A stretch of 13,143 nt of DNA, from NCBI GenBank assembly GCA_900547445.1, contig URGJ01000029.1:1-13143 (forward strand), written 5' to 3'. The notes under the pieces were generated by a model. It was not told where the DNA came from. It worked only from the letters and a program-made list of their open reading frames with translations, and searched no databases. Positions within the stretch are counted from its first letter, which is position 1. The number at the start of each line of letters is the position of its first letter. The translations under genes were made by a program, and so were the position numbers. This stretch comes from an uncultured Oscillospiraceae bacterium. GTDB taxonomy: Bacteria; Bacillota; Clostridia; Oscillospirales; Acutalibacteraceae. Positions 1 to 7,700 of the stretch are shown here, piece after piece.

Positions 1-11
1 AAAATTTATGT

Positions 12-36
12 ATTGTCAATAATATCTCTTGACAAT
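12..36. repeat. Inverted repeat over the rnjA -35 region
   Basis: ATTGTCAA (12-19) and TTGACAAT (29-36) are perfect 8-base inverted arms separated by 9 bases. The right arm contains the whole -35 hexamer of the rnjA promoter. The geometry resembles a dimeric repressor site, but the arms do not match CIRCE (TTAGCACTC-N9-GAGTGCTAA) or a Rex box. It may be chance, because one arm is simply a consensus -35. Confidence 0.3.
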
Positions 37-58
37 TATGCTCGACTGAATGTAAAAT
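29..58 (+). promoter_or_regulatory. Sigma-A type promoter for rnjA
   Basis: A perfect -35 TTGACA (29-34) is followed by an 18-base spacer and a -10 TAAAAT (53-58, one mismatch to TATAAT). Transcription should start near 65, giving a 5' leader of about 93 nt before the rnjA ATG. No other promoter of similar quality lies between here and the gene. Seen directly; start site inferred. Confidence 0.7.
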
Positions 59-90
59 AAATAATGTATGTATATACTAAGACTGTATTA

Positions 91-120
91 ATATCGGATG
101 TGCTGACCGATATATTTTTA
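91..120 (+). promoter_or_regulatory. Leader hairpin followed by a U-rich run, upstream of rnjA
   Basis: ATATCGG (91-97) pairs perfectly with CCGATAT (107-113) around a 9-base loop and is followed by an AT run containing five T (115-119). It lies between the predicted rnjA promoter and the ribosome binding site, so it could be a weak attenuator or a 5' structure affecting mRNA stability. The stem has only three G-C pairs and I would expect it to be marginally stable. Confidence 0.3.
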
Positions 121-157
121 TACATAAATAAATATAAATTTGGAGGAAAACTATTTA

Positions 158-2053
158 ATGGCAGAAACAAATGAAAAAGATAATATTAGGAAAGAAGTAA
201 CAGCTCCCGCGCGCAAACCCGCACAAGGTGGGTACAGAAAGCCTGCACAGAAAAGAACAAATGGTGAGAGCCCATCATCAAAAACTACCGATAAGAAAAA
301 ATCGGCAACACGGGCAAATACCGCGGCAAAAAGAACAACATCCGTGACTAAGCAGAGGACATCAGGTAACACCCACAGATACGGAAGACAGGCGGTGAAG
401 CCTCTTAAAATTATACCGCTCGGCGGACTCGGCGAGATAGGAAAAAACATCACTCTTTATGAATATGACGGTGATATGTTTCTTGTCGATTGCGGTATGT
501 CATTCCCCGATGAGGAAACCCCCGGAATTGACATTGTAATCCCCGATTTTACCTATATACTTGAAAACAAGGAAAAAATTAAGGGCCTTGTGGTCACTCA
601 CGGACACGAGGATCATATAGGAGCGATTCCTTACCTTTTAAGGAATTTTAATCTTCCGATTTACGCCACAAACCTTACGATAGGACTTATTCAGGGAAAG
701 CTTAAGGAGCATAAGCTCCTTGCCGACGCAAAGCTTAATGTTGCAAAGCCCGGCGACATAATAAAACTCGGAAAATTTACAATTGAGTTTATCCACGTCA
801 ACCATTCAATCCCCGACGCGGTGGGATTTGCTGTTACCTGTCCTGCGGGAACGGTAATTCAGACGGGCGACTTTAAGATTGACACCACCCCGATTGATGA
901 TTACGTTATCGATATTGGACGCTTTGCGGAGCTTGGAAAAAAGGGAGTTTTGGCGCTTATGTCGGATTCCACAAACGCCGAAAGACCGGGCTTTACACAG
1001 AGCGAACGTATCGTAGGCGAGTCTTTCTCAAACCTTTTTAAAAAGGCGGAGGATCACCGTATAATCGTAGCAACCTTCTCATCCAATATACACCGTATTC
1101 AGCAGATTATCGACGAGGCGGCACGCTGCGGTCGCAAGGTAGCGGTTTCGGGCAGAAGCATGATAAATGTTGTGACGGTCGCTTCGGAGCTTGGATATTT
1201 AAAGCTTCCGAAGGACGTGCTTATCGATATTGAAATGATTAGGAATTATGCGCCCAATGAGCTTGTTATTATAACAACCGGCAGTCAGGGCGAGCCGCTT
1301 TCTGCGCTTCACCGTATCGCCTTTTCGGATCACAGGCAGGTTGAAATAATACCCGGCGATATGTTTATCATTTCGGCAACCCCTATTCCCGGTAATGAAA
1401 AGCTTGTAGGCAAGGTTATTAACGAGCTTATGAAGCGCGGCGCAAACGTGGTTTACGAGCGTATGTACGACGTTCACGTTTCCGGTCATGCCTGTCAGGA
1501 AGAGCTTAAGCTTATGATGAGCATTGTTAAGCCTAAATACTTTATCCCGCTTCACGGCGAGCAGAAGCATTTGATGAAACACGCGGGACTCGCCCGTCAG
1601 TTGGGAATACCCGAGGAAAATATCCTGATAGCGGGAAACGGAAGCGTTATTGAGGTCTCCGAAAAACAGCTTAAATCCACCGAAACCGTACAGGCGGGCA
1701 GGGTGCTCGTAGACGGGCTCGGCGTAGGCGACGTAGGCAGCATAGTTCTGCGCGACAGAAAGCATTTGGCGGACGACGGTATTATTATTGTTGCGGTGTC
1801 AATTGACGGAGTGACGCGCGAGGTTGTATCGGGTCCTGACGTTGTATCGCGCGGATTTGTATACGTTAAGGAGTCAGAAAAGCTTATTCATGATATAAAC
1901 GAGCTGGTATGCGATATACTGGAGCGTTGTTATATTGAGGGAATAAGAGACTGGAGCACAATAAAAACCAGAATCAAGGAACGTGTTTCGCGTTTTGTCA
2001 GCACAAAAACGAGAAGAGCTCCTATGATTCTTCCGATTATAATGCAGGTCTGA
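158..2053 (+). CDS. rnjA: Ribonuclease J
   Basis: Predicted RNase J, a zinc-dependent metallo-beta-lactamase/beta-CASP ribonuclease with 5'-to-3' exonuclease and endonuclease activity that acts in mRNA decay and rRNA maturation. Of 631 residues, about 1-81 form a low-complexity tail rich in K, R, T, A and S, predicted disordered and not part of the catalytic core. The core begins near 82 (LKIIPLGGLGEIGKN). The signature HGHEDHIG is at 148-155, TGDFK at 236-240, TTGSQGEP at 373-380, SGHA at 442-445 and LHGE at 465-468. The remaining C-terminal part fits the usual RNase J C-terminal domain. Typical family members are about 555 residues, so the excess is the N-terminal tail. ATG 158 is chosen because GGAGG (142-146) sits 11 bases upstream; an in-frame TTG at 140 overlaps that site. 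It leads the + strand cluster. A second paralogue (rnjB) elsewhere cannot be excluded. Confidence 0.95.
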   Translation: MAETNEKDNIRKEVTAPARKPAQGGYRKPAQKRTNGESPSSKTTDKKKSATRANTAAKRTTSVTKQRTSGNTHRYGRQAVKPLKIIPLGGLGEIGKNITLYEYDGDMFLVDCGMSFPDEETPGIDIVIPDFTYILENKEKIKGLVVTHGHEDHIGAIPYLLRNFNLPIYATNLTIGLIQGKLKEHKLLADAKLNVAKPGDIIKLGKFTIEFIHVNHSIPDAVGFAVTCPAGTVIQTGDFKIDTTPIDDYVIDIGRFAELGKKGVLALMSDSTNAERPGFTQSERIVGESFSNLFKKAEDHRIIVATFSSNIHRIQQIIDEAARCGRKVAVSGRSMINVVTVASELGYLKLPKDVLIDIEMIRNYAPNELVIITTGSQGEPLSALHRIAFSDHRQVEIIPGDMFIISATPIPGNEKLVGKVINELMKRGANVVYERMYDVHVSGHACQEELKLMMSIVKPKYFIPLHGEQKHLMKHAGLARQLGIPEENILIAGNGSVIEVSEKQLKSTETVQAGRVLVDGLGVGDVGSIVLRDRKHLADDGIIIVAVSIDGVTREVVSGPDVVSRGFVYVKESEKLIHDINELVCDILERCYIEGIRDWSTIKTRIKERVSRFVSTKTRRAPMILPIIMQV

Positions 2054-2058
2054 TTGAC

Positions 2059-2120
2059 GGCACGGGTTTTATTTTGCCGCTTGTTGTTCGCCCGTGCCAT
2101 ACATAAATAAAGCGGCGGAA
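2059..2120 (+). promoter_or_regulatory. Candidate pseudoknot in the rnjA-rplI gap, reaching the rplI ribosome binding site
   Basis: Stem 1 is GGCACGGG (2059-2066) with CCCGTGCC (2091-2098), eight perfect pairs. Its 24-base loop contains 2072-2082, which pairs over 11 positions (two G-U) with 2110-2120, just upstream of and partly inside the rplI Shine-Dalgarno region (AAGG 2119-2122). The two stems interleave without sharing bases, giving H-type pseudoknot order with an A-rich 11-base third loop (2099-2109). There is no T run after stem 1, so it does not look like an intrinsic terminator. The pairing is read directly; folding and a control role are inference. Confidence 0.4.
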
Positions 2121-2131
2121 GGGTGAAAAAT

Positions 2132-2572
2132 ATGAAGGTAGTATTATTACAGGATGTAAAAGGAAAGGGTAAAAAGGGAGAGCTTTGCAACGTTTCGGAC
2201 GGATACGCGAGAAACTTTCTTTTTCCTAAAAAGTTAGCCGTAGAGGCGGATAACGCTGCATTAAACGAATTGAAAAACCGTGAGGAGTCTGCGGCTCACC
2301 ACAAGAAAGAGGAGCTAGCCGCCGCAAAGGAAACCGCAGGAAGACTTGACGGAAAAACTGTAAACATTAACGCGAAGGCAGGAGCAGGCGGCAAGCTTTT
2401 CGGCTCTGTCACATCTAAAGAAATCGCCGCGGAGATTAAAAACAGTCTCGGCATTGAGATTGACCGAAAAAAAATGAATGTAGCCGATATTAAGAATTTC
2501 GGCGAATACACCGCCGAAATAAAGCTTCATCAGGGCGTAACGGCAAAGATTACGGTTAAGGTATCGGAGTAG
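2132..2572 (+). CDS. rplI: Large ribosomal subunit protein bL9
   Basis: Ribosomal protein L9, which binds 23S rRNA near the L1 stalk with its N-terminal domain. The 146 residues have the usual layout. An N-terminal domain at about 1-40 opens MKVVLLQDVKGKGKKGE and carries DGYARNFLFPK at 23-33. A charged, alanine-rich connecting helix follows at about 41-75, then a C-terminal domain with GKLFGSVTSKEIA near 87-99. Length is normal for the family. ATG 2132 is chosen because the family starts MKV; AAGG at 2119-2122 is 9 bases upstream. An in-frame GTG at 2123 would add only three residues and lies in the ribosome binding region. It is followed by dnaB after 3 bases, a pairing common in Bacillota. 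A possible RNA structure in its leader is listed separately. Confidence 0.95.
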   Translation: MKVVLLQDVKGKGKKGELCNVSDGYARNFLFPKKLAVEADNAALNELKNREESAAHHKKEELAAAKETAGRLDGKTVNINAKAGAGGKLFGSVTSKEIAAEIKNSLGIEIDRKKMNVADIKNFGEYTAEIKLHQGVTAKITVKVSE

Positions 2573-2575
2573 GAA

Positions 2576-3946
2576 ATGGCTGAAGAAAAGCTTATTTACG
2601 ACCTTGAGGGAGGCAGACTTCCTTATTCTGTCGAGGCGGAGCAGGCGGTTTTAGGCTCGGTTATAATAGATCCTAAGTGTCTTAACGAAATCGCCGTACA
2701 AATGAAAACGGAGTACTTTTATATTCCTCAGCACAGGGAGATTTATTCTGCTATGTCGGCTATGTACGAGCTTAGCCAGACTATTGATTTTGTATCTCTG
2801 CTTGAAAAATTAAAGAGCGACGGCGTTTACGATGAGGCGGGAGGCAAGGCGTATTTAACACAGCTTGTCCAAACCGTGCCGTCGGCGGCTAACGTGCTTA
2901 CATATGTAGCGATAATACGCGAGCGGTATTACGCCCGTGCGCTTATGACCGCCGCACAGGACATTATTAAGGATATAAACGAAAATGAAATGGATTCGGG
3001 CAGACTCCTTGATAACGCCGAACAGCGAATTTTTGAGATTCGCCAGGGGCGGGAGATTAGCGGTCTTACCCATATTAAAAGCGTAATCGAGAACGAGACC
3101 TACGACCGCCTTTCCAAAATGGCAGACCCCGAGACCCGTGCGGATTATATAGGAATACCGTGCGGAATAGGCGACCTTGATAAAATGATAACAGGACTTA
3201 ATAAATCCGATTTAATCATTTTAGGCGCCCGCCCCGGTATGGGTAAAACCTCCTTTGCGCTTAATATTGTCCGAAATGTGGCGGTGAACACGGGCAAAAC
3301 CGTCTGCTTTTTCTCGCTTGAAATGACCCGTGATCAGTTAGCACAGCGAATGTTATCAAGCGAGGCGGGCATCAAGAGTGAAAAGCTGAGAACCGGAGAG
3401 CTTGACGACGACGAGTGGACAAGGCTTGCGCAAGCGGGCGACAGTCTTTCAAAGGCTAACATCTATTTTGACGAAACCTCGTCTATAACCGTACCCGAAA
3501 TGAAGGCAAAGCTTCGTAGAATGAAGCAGGTAGACCTTGTAGTGATTGACTATCTCGGTCTTATGAAATCGGCGCGGCCGACCGAAAACCGCGTGCAGGA
3601 GGTTTCGGAAATCACCCGAAACCTTAAAATTATGGCAAAGGACTTAAAGGTCCCCGTAATCGCCTGCGCCCAGCTTTCGAGAGGTACAGAGACAAAGGGA
3701 AAATCCCATAGACCCGCACTTTCCGACCTCAGAGAGTCGGGCTCTATCGAGCAGGACGCCGATATTGTGCTTTTCCTTTACCGTGAATCGTATTACGACA
3801 ACGAAAAGGCAGACGACGAGGACAGAAGCGATGAAACCCGCGCCGAGTGCATCGTCGCCAAAAACCGTCACGGCGAAATCGGTACGGTTGACCTGCATTG
3901 GGACGGTCAGTTTACAAGATTTACTTCTGTGGACGTGTTCAGATAA
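2576..3946 (+). CDS. dnaB: Replicative DNA helicase DnaB (DnaC in Bacillus)
   Basis: Hexameric 5'-to-3' replicative helicase that unwinds DNA at the fork and partners primase. The 456 residues contain the N-terminal domain (about 14-115, starting LPYSVEAEQAVLGSVI), a linker, and a RecA-like ATPase domain (about 190-450). Walker A GARPGMGKTS is at 217-226, Walker B LVVIDYL at 321-327, QLSRG at 367-371, and LRESGSIEQDAD, with the conserved arginine, at 385-396. Compared with Geobacillus DnaB as I recall it, a few residues are missing just before Walker B (RRMKQVDLVVIDYL), and YLQLM reads YLGLM. I see no intein. ATG 2576 follows GGAG (2566-2569), which overlaps the rplI stop. Its TAA overlaps the tilS ATG by one base, so the two are probably translationally coupled. 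Confidence 0.96.
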   Translation: MAEEKLIYDLEGGRLPYSVEAEQAVLGSVIIDPKCLNEIAVQMKTEYFYIPQHREIYSAMSAMYELSQTIDFVSLLEKLKSDGVYDEAGGKAYLTQLVQTVPSAANVLTYVAIIRERYYARALMTAAQDIIKDINENEMDSGRLLDNAEQRIFEIRQGREISGLTHIKSVIENETYDRLSKMADPETRADYIGIPCGIGDLDKMITGLNKSDLIILGARPGMGKTSFALNIVRNVAVNTGKTVCFFSLEMTRDQLAQRMLSSEAGIKSEKLRTGELDDDEWTRLAQAGDSLSKANIYFDETSSITVPEMKAKLRRMKQVDLVVIDYLGLMKSARPTENRVQEVSEITRNLKIMAKDLKVPVIACAQLSRGTETKGKSHRPALSDLRESGSIEQDADIVLFLYRESYYDNEKADDEDRSDETRAECIVAKNRHGEIGTVDLHWDGQFTRFTSVDVFR

Positions 3947-5253
3947 TGGAAAAATCGGTTTTAAAGGCAATAGAGCGATTTTCTCTGCTCGAAAATACAA
4001 GAGAGGTAACCGTTGCCCTTTCGGGCGGCGCAGACTCAATGTCGATTTTATATGCGCTGTTTAATCTTAAAGATAAGCTCGGTATTACTCTTTTTGCGGC
4101 TCATCTTAACCATATGATCAGGGGTGACGAGGCGTTTCGCGACGAGGAATTTGTAAAAAAACAGTGCGAAAAATTAGAAGTGCCGCTTTTTTGCGAGAGG
4201 ACTGATGTTCCTGCCTTTGCACGGGAATATAAAATGAGCACCGAGCTTGCTGCAAGAGAGGTAAGGTATGATTTTTTGTCACGGGTAAGCCGCGGGGCGG
4301 TCGCAACCGCGCATACCGCGAGCGATAACCTTGAAACTCTGCTTTTCAATCTTACGCGCGGCTCTGCGCTTAAAGGGCTTTGCGGAATACCGCCTAAACG
4401 CGGAATTTTCATAAGACCGCTTATTTTATGCACCAGAGCAGAGATTGAGGAATACTGTCGAAAAAACGGCATTGAATATGTAACCGACTCCACAAATTTG
4501 TCCGATGAATATACCAGAAATAAAATAAGGCATAATGTAATTCCAATTTTAAAACAGATTAATCCTTCAGCCGAAAAAGCGGCTGTCAGAACTGCGGCGG
4601 AATTATCAGAGGACAATTTATTTTTAGAGAAATGTGCCGATAAATATCTGTCCGATAATATAATCGGGGGAGGACTTGATGTTTCCGAACTTCCCGAAGC
4701 TCCGATTGCGAAAAGGGCGATAAAGAGATTTGCGGAAATGACTGACCGCGATTTATCCCTTGACAATATGCACATTCTTGAAATTTGCAAAATATGCAAT
4801 GAGGGCGGCAGAACGGGACTTCCTCTTGCCTATTCGGCAGAGGTTAAGGACAACAAGCTATTTATAACAAATAACAGTGAGAAAAACTGTACAAATTTCA
4901 AATTTGATGTTCAGATTGAGCGGCGAATTAACGATTTATTTACAAACGGCGAAAATATTAATAATTTGTTATTAAAAAATTCGCTTGACTGTGATAAAAT
5001 TATAGGAAAATCAGTATCAAGGACAAGACTGCCCGGCGACAGTATAAGGCTTGCGGGACGAGGCTGCACAAAATCGCTTAAAAAGCTTATGAACGAGCTT
5101 TCCATAGCCCCTGAGCTTCGCGACAGTCTTCCTGTAATTGCGGACGAGGCGGGCGTTATCTGGATTTACGGAATCGGGGTCGCACAGAGATGCGCGGTCA
5201 CAAAAAATTCCGCCGAAGTAATGATAATTAAGGCTTTTAAGCATAAAATATAA
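3946..5253 (+). CDS. tilS: tRNA(Ile)-lysidine synthetase
   Basis: ATP-dependent ligase that attaches lysine to C34 of the minor tRNA-Ile (CAU anticodon), changing it from AUG to AUA decoding; normally essential. Of 435 residues, the N-terminal PP-loop ATPase domain carries SGGADS at 26-31. It also has the family segment AHTASDNLETLLFNL followed by TRGSALKGL, then DSTN and RNKIRHNVIPIL. A middle helical domain follows. The C-terminal tRNA-binding domain holds SRTRLPGDSIRL, KSLKKLMNE and the closing GVAQR-containing strand region. ATG 3946 overlaps the dnaB stop (TAATG), and no good Shine-Dalgarno sequence precedes it, so re-initiation after dnaB is likely. A longer in-frame reading from 3898 lies wholly inside dnaB and is rejected. 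The later half is more AT-rich than its neighbours, which is common in this variable part of TilS. Confidence 0.95.
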   Translation: MEKSVLKAIERFSLLENTREVTVALSGGADSMSILYALFNLKDKLGITLFAAHLNHMIRGDEAFRDEEFVKKQCEKLEVPLFCERTDVPAFAREYKMSTELAAREVRYDFLSRVSRGAVATAHTASDNLETLLFNLTRGSALKGLCGIPPKRGIFIRPLILCTRAEIEEYCRKNGIEYVTDSTNLSDEYTRNKIRHNVIPILKQINPSAEKAAVRTAAELSEDNLFLEKCADKYLSDNIIGGGLDVSELPEAPIAKRAIKRFAEMTDRDLSLDNMHILEICKICNEGGRTGLPLAYSAEVKDNKLFITNNSEKNCTNFKFDVQIERRINDLFTNGENINNLLLKNSLDCDKIIGKSVSRTRLPGDSIRLAGRGCTKSLKKLMNELSIAPELRDSLPVIADEAGVIWIYGIGVAQRCAVTKNSAEVMIIKAFKHKI

Positions 5254-5273
5254 CGATTAGGGGTTGAATAAAA

Positions 5274-5819
5274 TTGTCGCTTGACAAAGATGTTGAAAAA
5301 GTCCTCGTTACCGAGGAGGAAATTAAAGAGATATGCAGGCGCTTAGGTGAGGAAATCTCGCGTGACTATGAGGGAAAAAAGCTTTTGCTTGTTAGCGTGC
5401 TTAAGGGCGCGGTAGTCTTTATGGCGGACTTAATGCGAAGTATAACCTGCAACTGTGAAATTGATTTTATGTCGGTATCATCATACAGCGGCGCTAAAAC
5501 TACCGGCGTTGTAAAGTTTAAAAAGGACCTGGATATAAACCCTGACGGCTGCGATATACTATTAGTTGAGGATATTCTTGATTCGGGAATAACCCTTGCC
5601 TACCTCAAAAACGTCCTGCTTGACAGGAACGCCGCCAGCATTAAGGTGTGCGCTTTTCTCGACAAGCCCGCTAACCGACAGGCTGATATTAAAGCCGATT
5701 ATGTCGGAAAGGTAATACCCGATGAGTTTGTTATAGGCTACGGTCTTGATTATAACGAAAAATACAGAAATTTGCCTTATGTCGGCGTTTTATCGCCCAA
5801 GGTTTACGCTGACAAATAG
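5274..5819 (+). CDS. hpt: Hypoxanthine phosphoribosyltransferase
   Basis: Purine salvage enzyme converting hypoxanthine (and usually guanine) plus PRPP to IMP or GMP in the cytoplasm. Its 181 residues match the family length. The PRPP-binding motif VEDILDSGIT is at 98-107, LKGA at 43-46, the flexible-loop SYSGAKTTG at 70-78 and the base-recognition region VIPDEFVIGYGLDY near 147-160. The start is TTG 5274: AGGGG (5259-5263) lies 10 bases upstream and no in-frame ATG fits near the conserved N terminus. It sits between tilS and ftsH, a cluster conserved in many Bacillota, with 20-base and 17-base gaps. In Bacillus the Hpt-FtsH pair has been linked to control by the TilS/Hpt complex; whether that applies here is unknown. 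Confidence 0.95.
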   Translation: MSLDKDVEKVLVTEEEIKEICRRLGEEISRDYEGKKLLLVSVLKGAVVFMADLMRSITCNCEIDFMSVSSYSGAKTTGVVKFKKDLDINPDGCDILLVEDILDSGITLAYLKNVLLDRNAASIKVCAFLDKPANRQADIKADYVGKVIPDEFVIGYGLDYNEKYRNLPYVGVLSPKVYADK

Positions 5820-5836
5820 GAAAGGAGCAGACCCCC

Positions 5837-7672
5837 TTGAACAAGAATTTAAAAAATGTGCTTTTGTTTATAGGAATACCTATTGTGTTCATTATGGCTA
5901 TACTTTCGGTTTCCTATCTCTCAAAAAACACGGTTGAAACAAAGTATTACGAAATTGTCGATATGGTAAAGGATAATGAGATTTCCGAATTTCAGCTTAA
6001 CCTTTACAGCGGCGAGCTTGTTTACACAAAACGCGACGACGGTAAAAAATACCGCTACACCGTAGCCGATCCCTCGATTTTCTACAATGACGTTAACGAA
6101 GCTGTTATGAAAATCAATGAGGAAAATAACGGTACTGATAAAATTATTAAGTACGATTACAAGTCGGGCGGTCAGGCGGCGTGGCTGATGAACCTTCTGC
6201 CGACGCTCCTTATGATCGGTATTATGGTGCTTTTCTGGGTATTCATAATGAAGCGTATGAACGCTTCAATGGGTGCGGACAAGACCATGGGCTTTGGGAA
6301 AGCCAAGGTCAGAAAGGATGACGGTAAAAAGAAAACTACCTTTGCCGATGTTGCGGGCGCAGACGAGGAAAAGGAGGAAATGGCGGAGATTGTCGATTTC
6401 CTCAAAGACCCCAAAAAGTATAATGAATTGGGCGCAAAAATTCCCAAGGGAGTTTTGCTTGTGGGTCCTCCCGGAACGGGTAAAACCCTTCTTGCTCGCG
6501 CTGTTGCGGGTGAGGCGGGTGTACCGTTTTTCTCGATTTCGGGCTCGGATTTTGTCGAAATGTTTGTCGGCGTAGGCGCGTCGCGTGTACGCGATTTATT
6601 CGGCGAGGCTAAAAAGGCTGCCCCCGCAATCATTTTTATCGATGAAATTGACGCGGTAGGCCGTCAGCGCGGAGCGGGCTTAGGCGGCGGTCACGATGAG
6701 CGCGAGCAAACCTTAAACCAAATGCTTGTAGAAATGGACGGCTTTGGCACAAACGAGGGCGTTATCGTAATGGCGGCGACAAACCGCCCCGATATTCTCG
6801 ATAAGGCGCTTTTAAGACCGGGTCGATTCGACCGCCAGATCACCGTAAACTACCCCGATGTAAAGGGCAGAGAGGAAATTTTAAAGGTACACTCAAGAGG
6901 AAAGCCGTTAGGCCCCGATGTAAACCTTGCCACCATAGCAAAATCCACCTCGGGCTTTACGGGTGCGGATCTTGCAAACCTCTTAAATGAATCGGCACTC
7001 CTTGCAGTGAGGCATAAAAAGAAGGCGATTACCCAAGAGGAAATCGAGGAGGCTACTATTAAGGTTGTAATGGGAGCAGAGAAGAAGTCCCATATCGTTT
7101 CGGATAAGGACAAGATGGTGACCGCTTATCACGAGGCGGGTCACGCGGTCGTTTCCTACTTCCTGCCGACCCAAGACCCCGTTCACCAGATTTCGATTAT
7201 TCAGCGCGGTATGGCGGCGGGCTACACTATGTATCTGCCTGTTGACGAAAAGGGTCACACCTCTAAAAATCAGATGTTAGAGCAGATTTGCTCGCTTTTA
7301 GGCGGAAGAGCGGCAGAACAGCTTACTCAAAACGATGTCTGCACAGGCGCGTCCAACGATATTGAAAGAGCCACCGACTTGGCCCGCAAGATGGTTACAA
7401 AGTTCGGTATGAGCGATAAATTAGGCCTTGTAACCTATGGTCACGACGATAATGAGGTCTTCTTAGGGCGTGATTTCTCGTCTACACCTAACTATTCAGA
7501 GAAGACCGCCGCTGTAATCGACGAGGAAATCGAGTCGGTTGTTATGACCCAGTACAAGAAGGCACTTGAGCTTTTGAACAACGCTATGCCTAAGCTTCAC
7601 GAGGTTGCAAAGGTACTGTTTGACAAGGAAAAAATTTCGGGCGACGACTTCCGTGCAATTATGGAAGCATAG
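5837..7672 (+). CDS. ftsH: ATP-dependent zinc metalloprotease FtsH
   Basis: Membrane-anchored hexameric AAA+ protease that degrades unneeded or damaged membrane proteins and some cytoplasmic regulators. The 611 residues show a first membrane segment at about 7-29, an extracytoplasmic domain to about 113 and a second membrane segment at about 114-138. The AAA+ domain has Walker A GPPGTGKT (210-217), pore motif FVG (243-245), Walker B IIFIDEID (265-272) and the second region of homology ending RPGRFDR (327-333). The M41 peptidase domain has zinc site HEAGH (432-436) and a third ligand D508 in GASND. All key residues are present. It lacks the long acidic C-terminal tail of some homologues. Start TTG 5837 is supported by AAAGGAG (5821-5827), 9 bases upstream, and it places the first membrane segment near the N terminus. 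Confidence 0.96.
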   Translation: MNKNLKNVLLFIGIPIVFIMAILSVSYLSKNTVETKYYEIVDMVKDNEISEFQLNLYSGELVYTKRDDGKKYRYTVADPSIFYNDVNEAVMKINEENNGTDKIIKYDYKSGGQAAWLMNLLPTLLMIGIMVLFWVFIMKRMNASMGADKTMGFGKAKVRKDDGKKKTTFADVAGADEEKEEMAEIVDFLKDPKKYNELGAKIPKGVLLVGPPGTGKTLLARAVAGEAGVPFFSISGSDFVEMFVGVGASRVRDLFGEAKKAAPAIIFIDEIDAVGRQRGAGLGGGHDEREQTLNQMLVEMDGFGTNEGVIVMAATNRPDILDKALLRPGRFDRQITVNYPDVKGREEILKVHSRGKPLGPDVNLATIAKSTSGFTGADLANLLNESALLAVRHKKKAITQEEIEEATIKVVMGAEKKSHIVSDKDKMVTAYHEAGHAVVSYFLPTQDPVHQISIIQRGMAAGYTMYLPVDEKGHTSKNQMLEQICSLLGGRAAEQLTQNDVCTGASNDIERATDLARKMVTKFGMSDKLGLVTYGHDDNEVFLGRDFSSTPNYSEKTAAVIDEEIESVVMTQYKKALELLNNAMPKLHEVAKVLFDKEKISGDDFRAIMEA

Positions 7673-7700
7673 CTTTTAAACAAGGGTTTGAGGATTCGGT

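Noticed and set aside
140..157. TTG start six codons upstream for RNase J
   Set aside because: The TTG runs directly into the GGAGG ribosome binding site that serves ATG 158.
1199..1765. Open frame antisense to rnjA (about 190 codons)
   Set aside because: It is a mirror of conserved rnjA codons, with no family resemblance and no start signal.
120..2111. 13-base direct repeat ATACATAAATAAA at 120-132 and 2099-2111, each just upstream of a ribosome binding site
   Set aside because: About one repeat of this length is expected by chance in a window this size, and AT-rich spacers raise that number.
2123..2131. GTG start three codons upstream for bL9
   Set aside because: It overlaps the Shine-Dalgarno region, and the family consistently begins MKV at 2132.
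4101..4799. Long open frame antisense to tilS (about 230 codons)
   Set aside because: It lies wholly inside a conserved gene, has no ribosome binding site and reads as low-complexity Ser/Leu-rich sequence without a recognisable domain.
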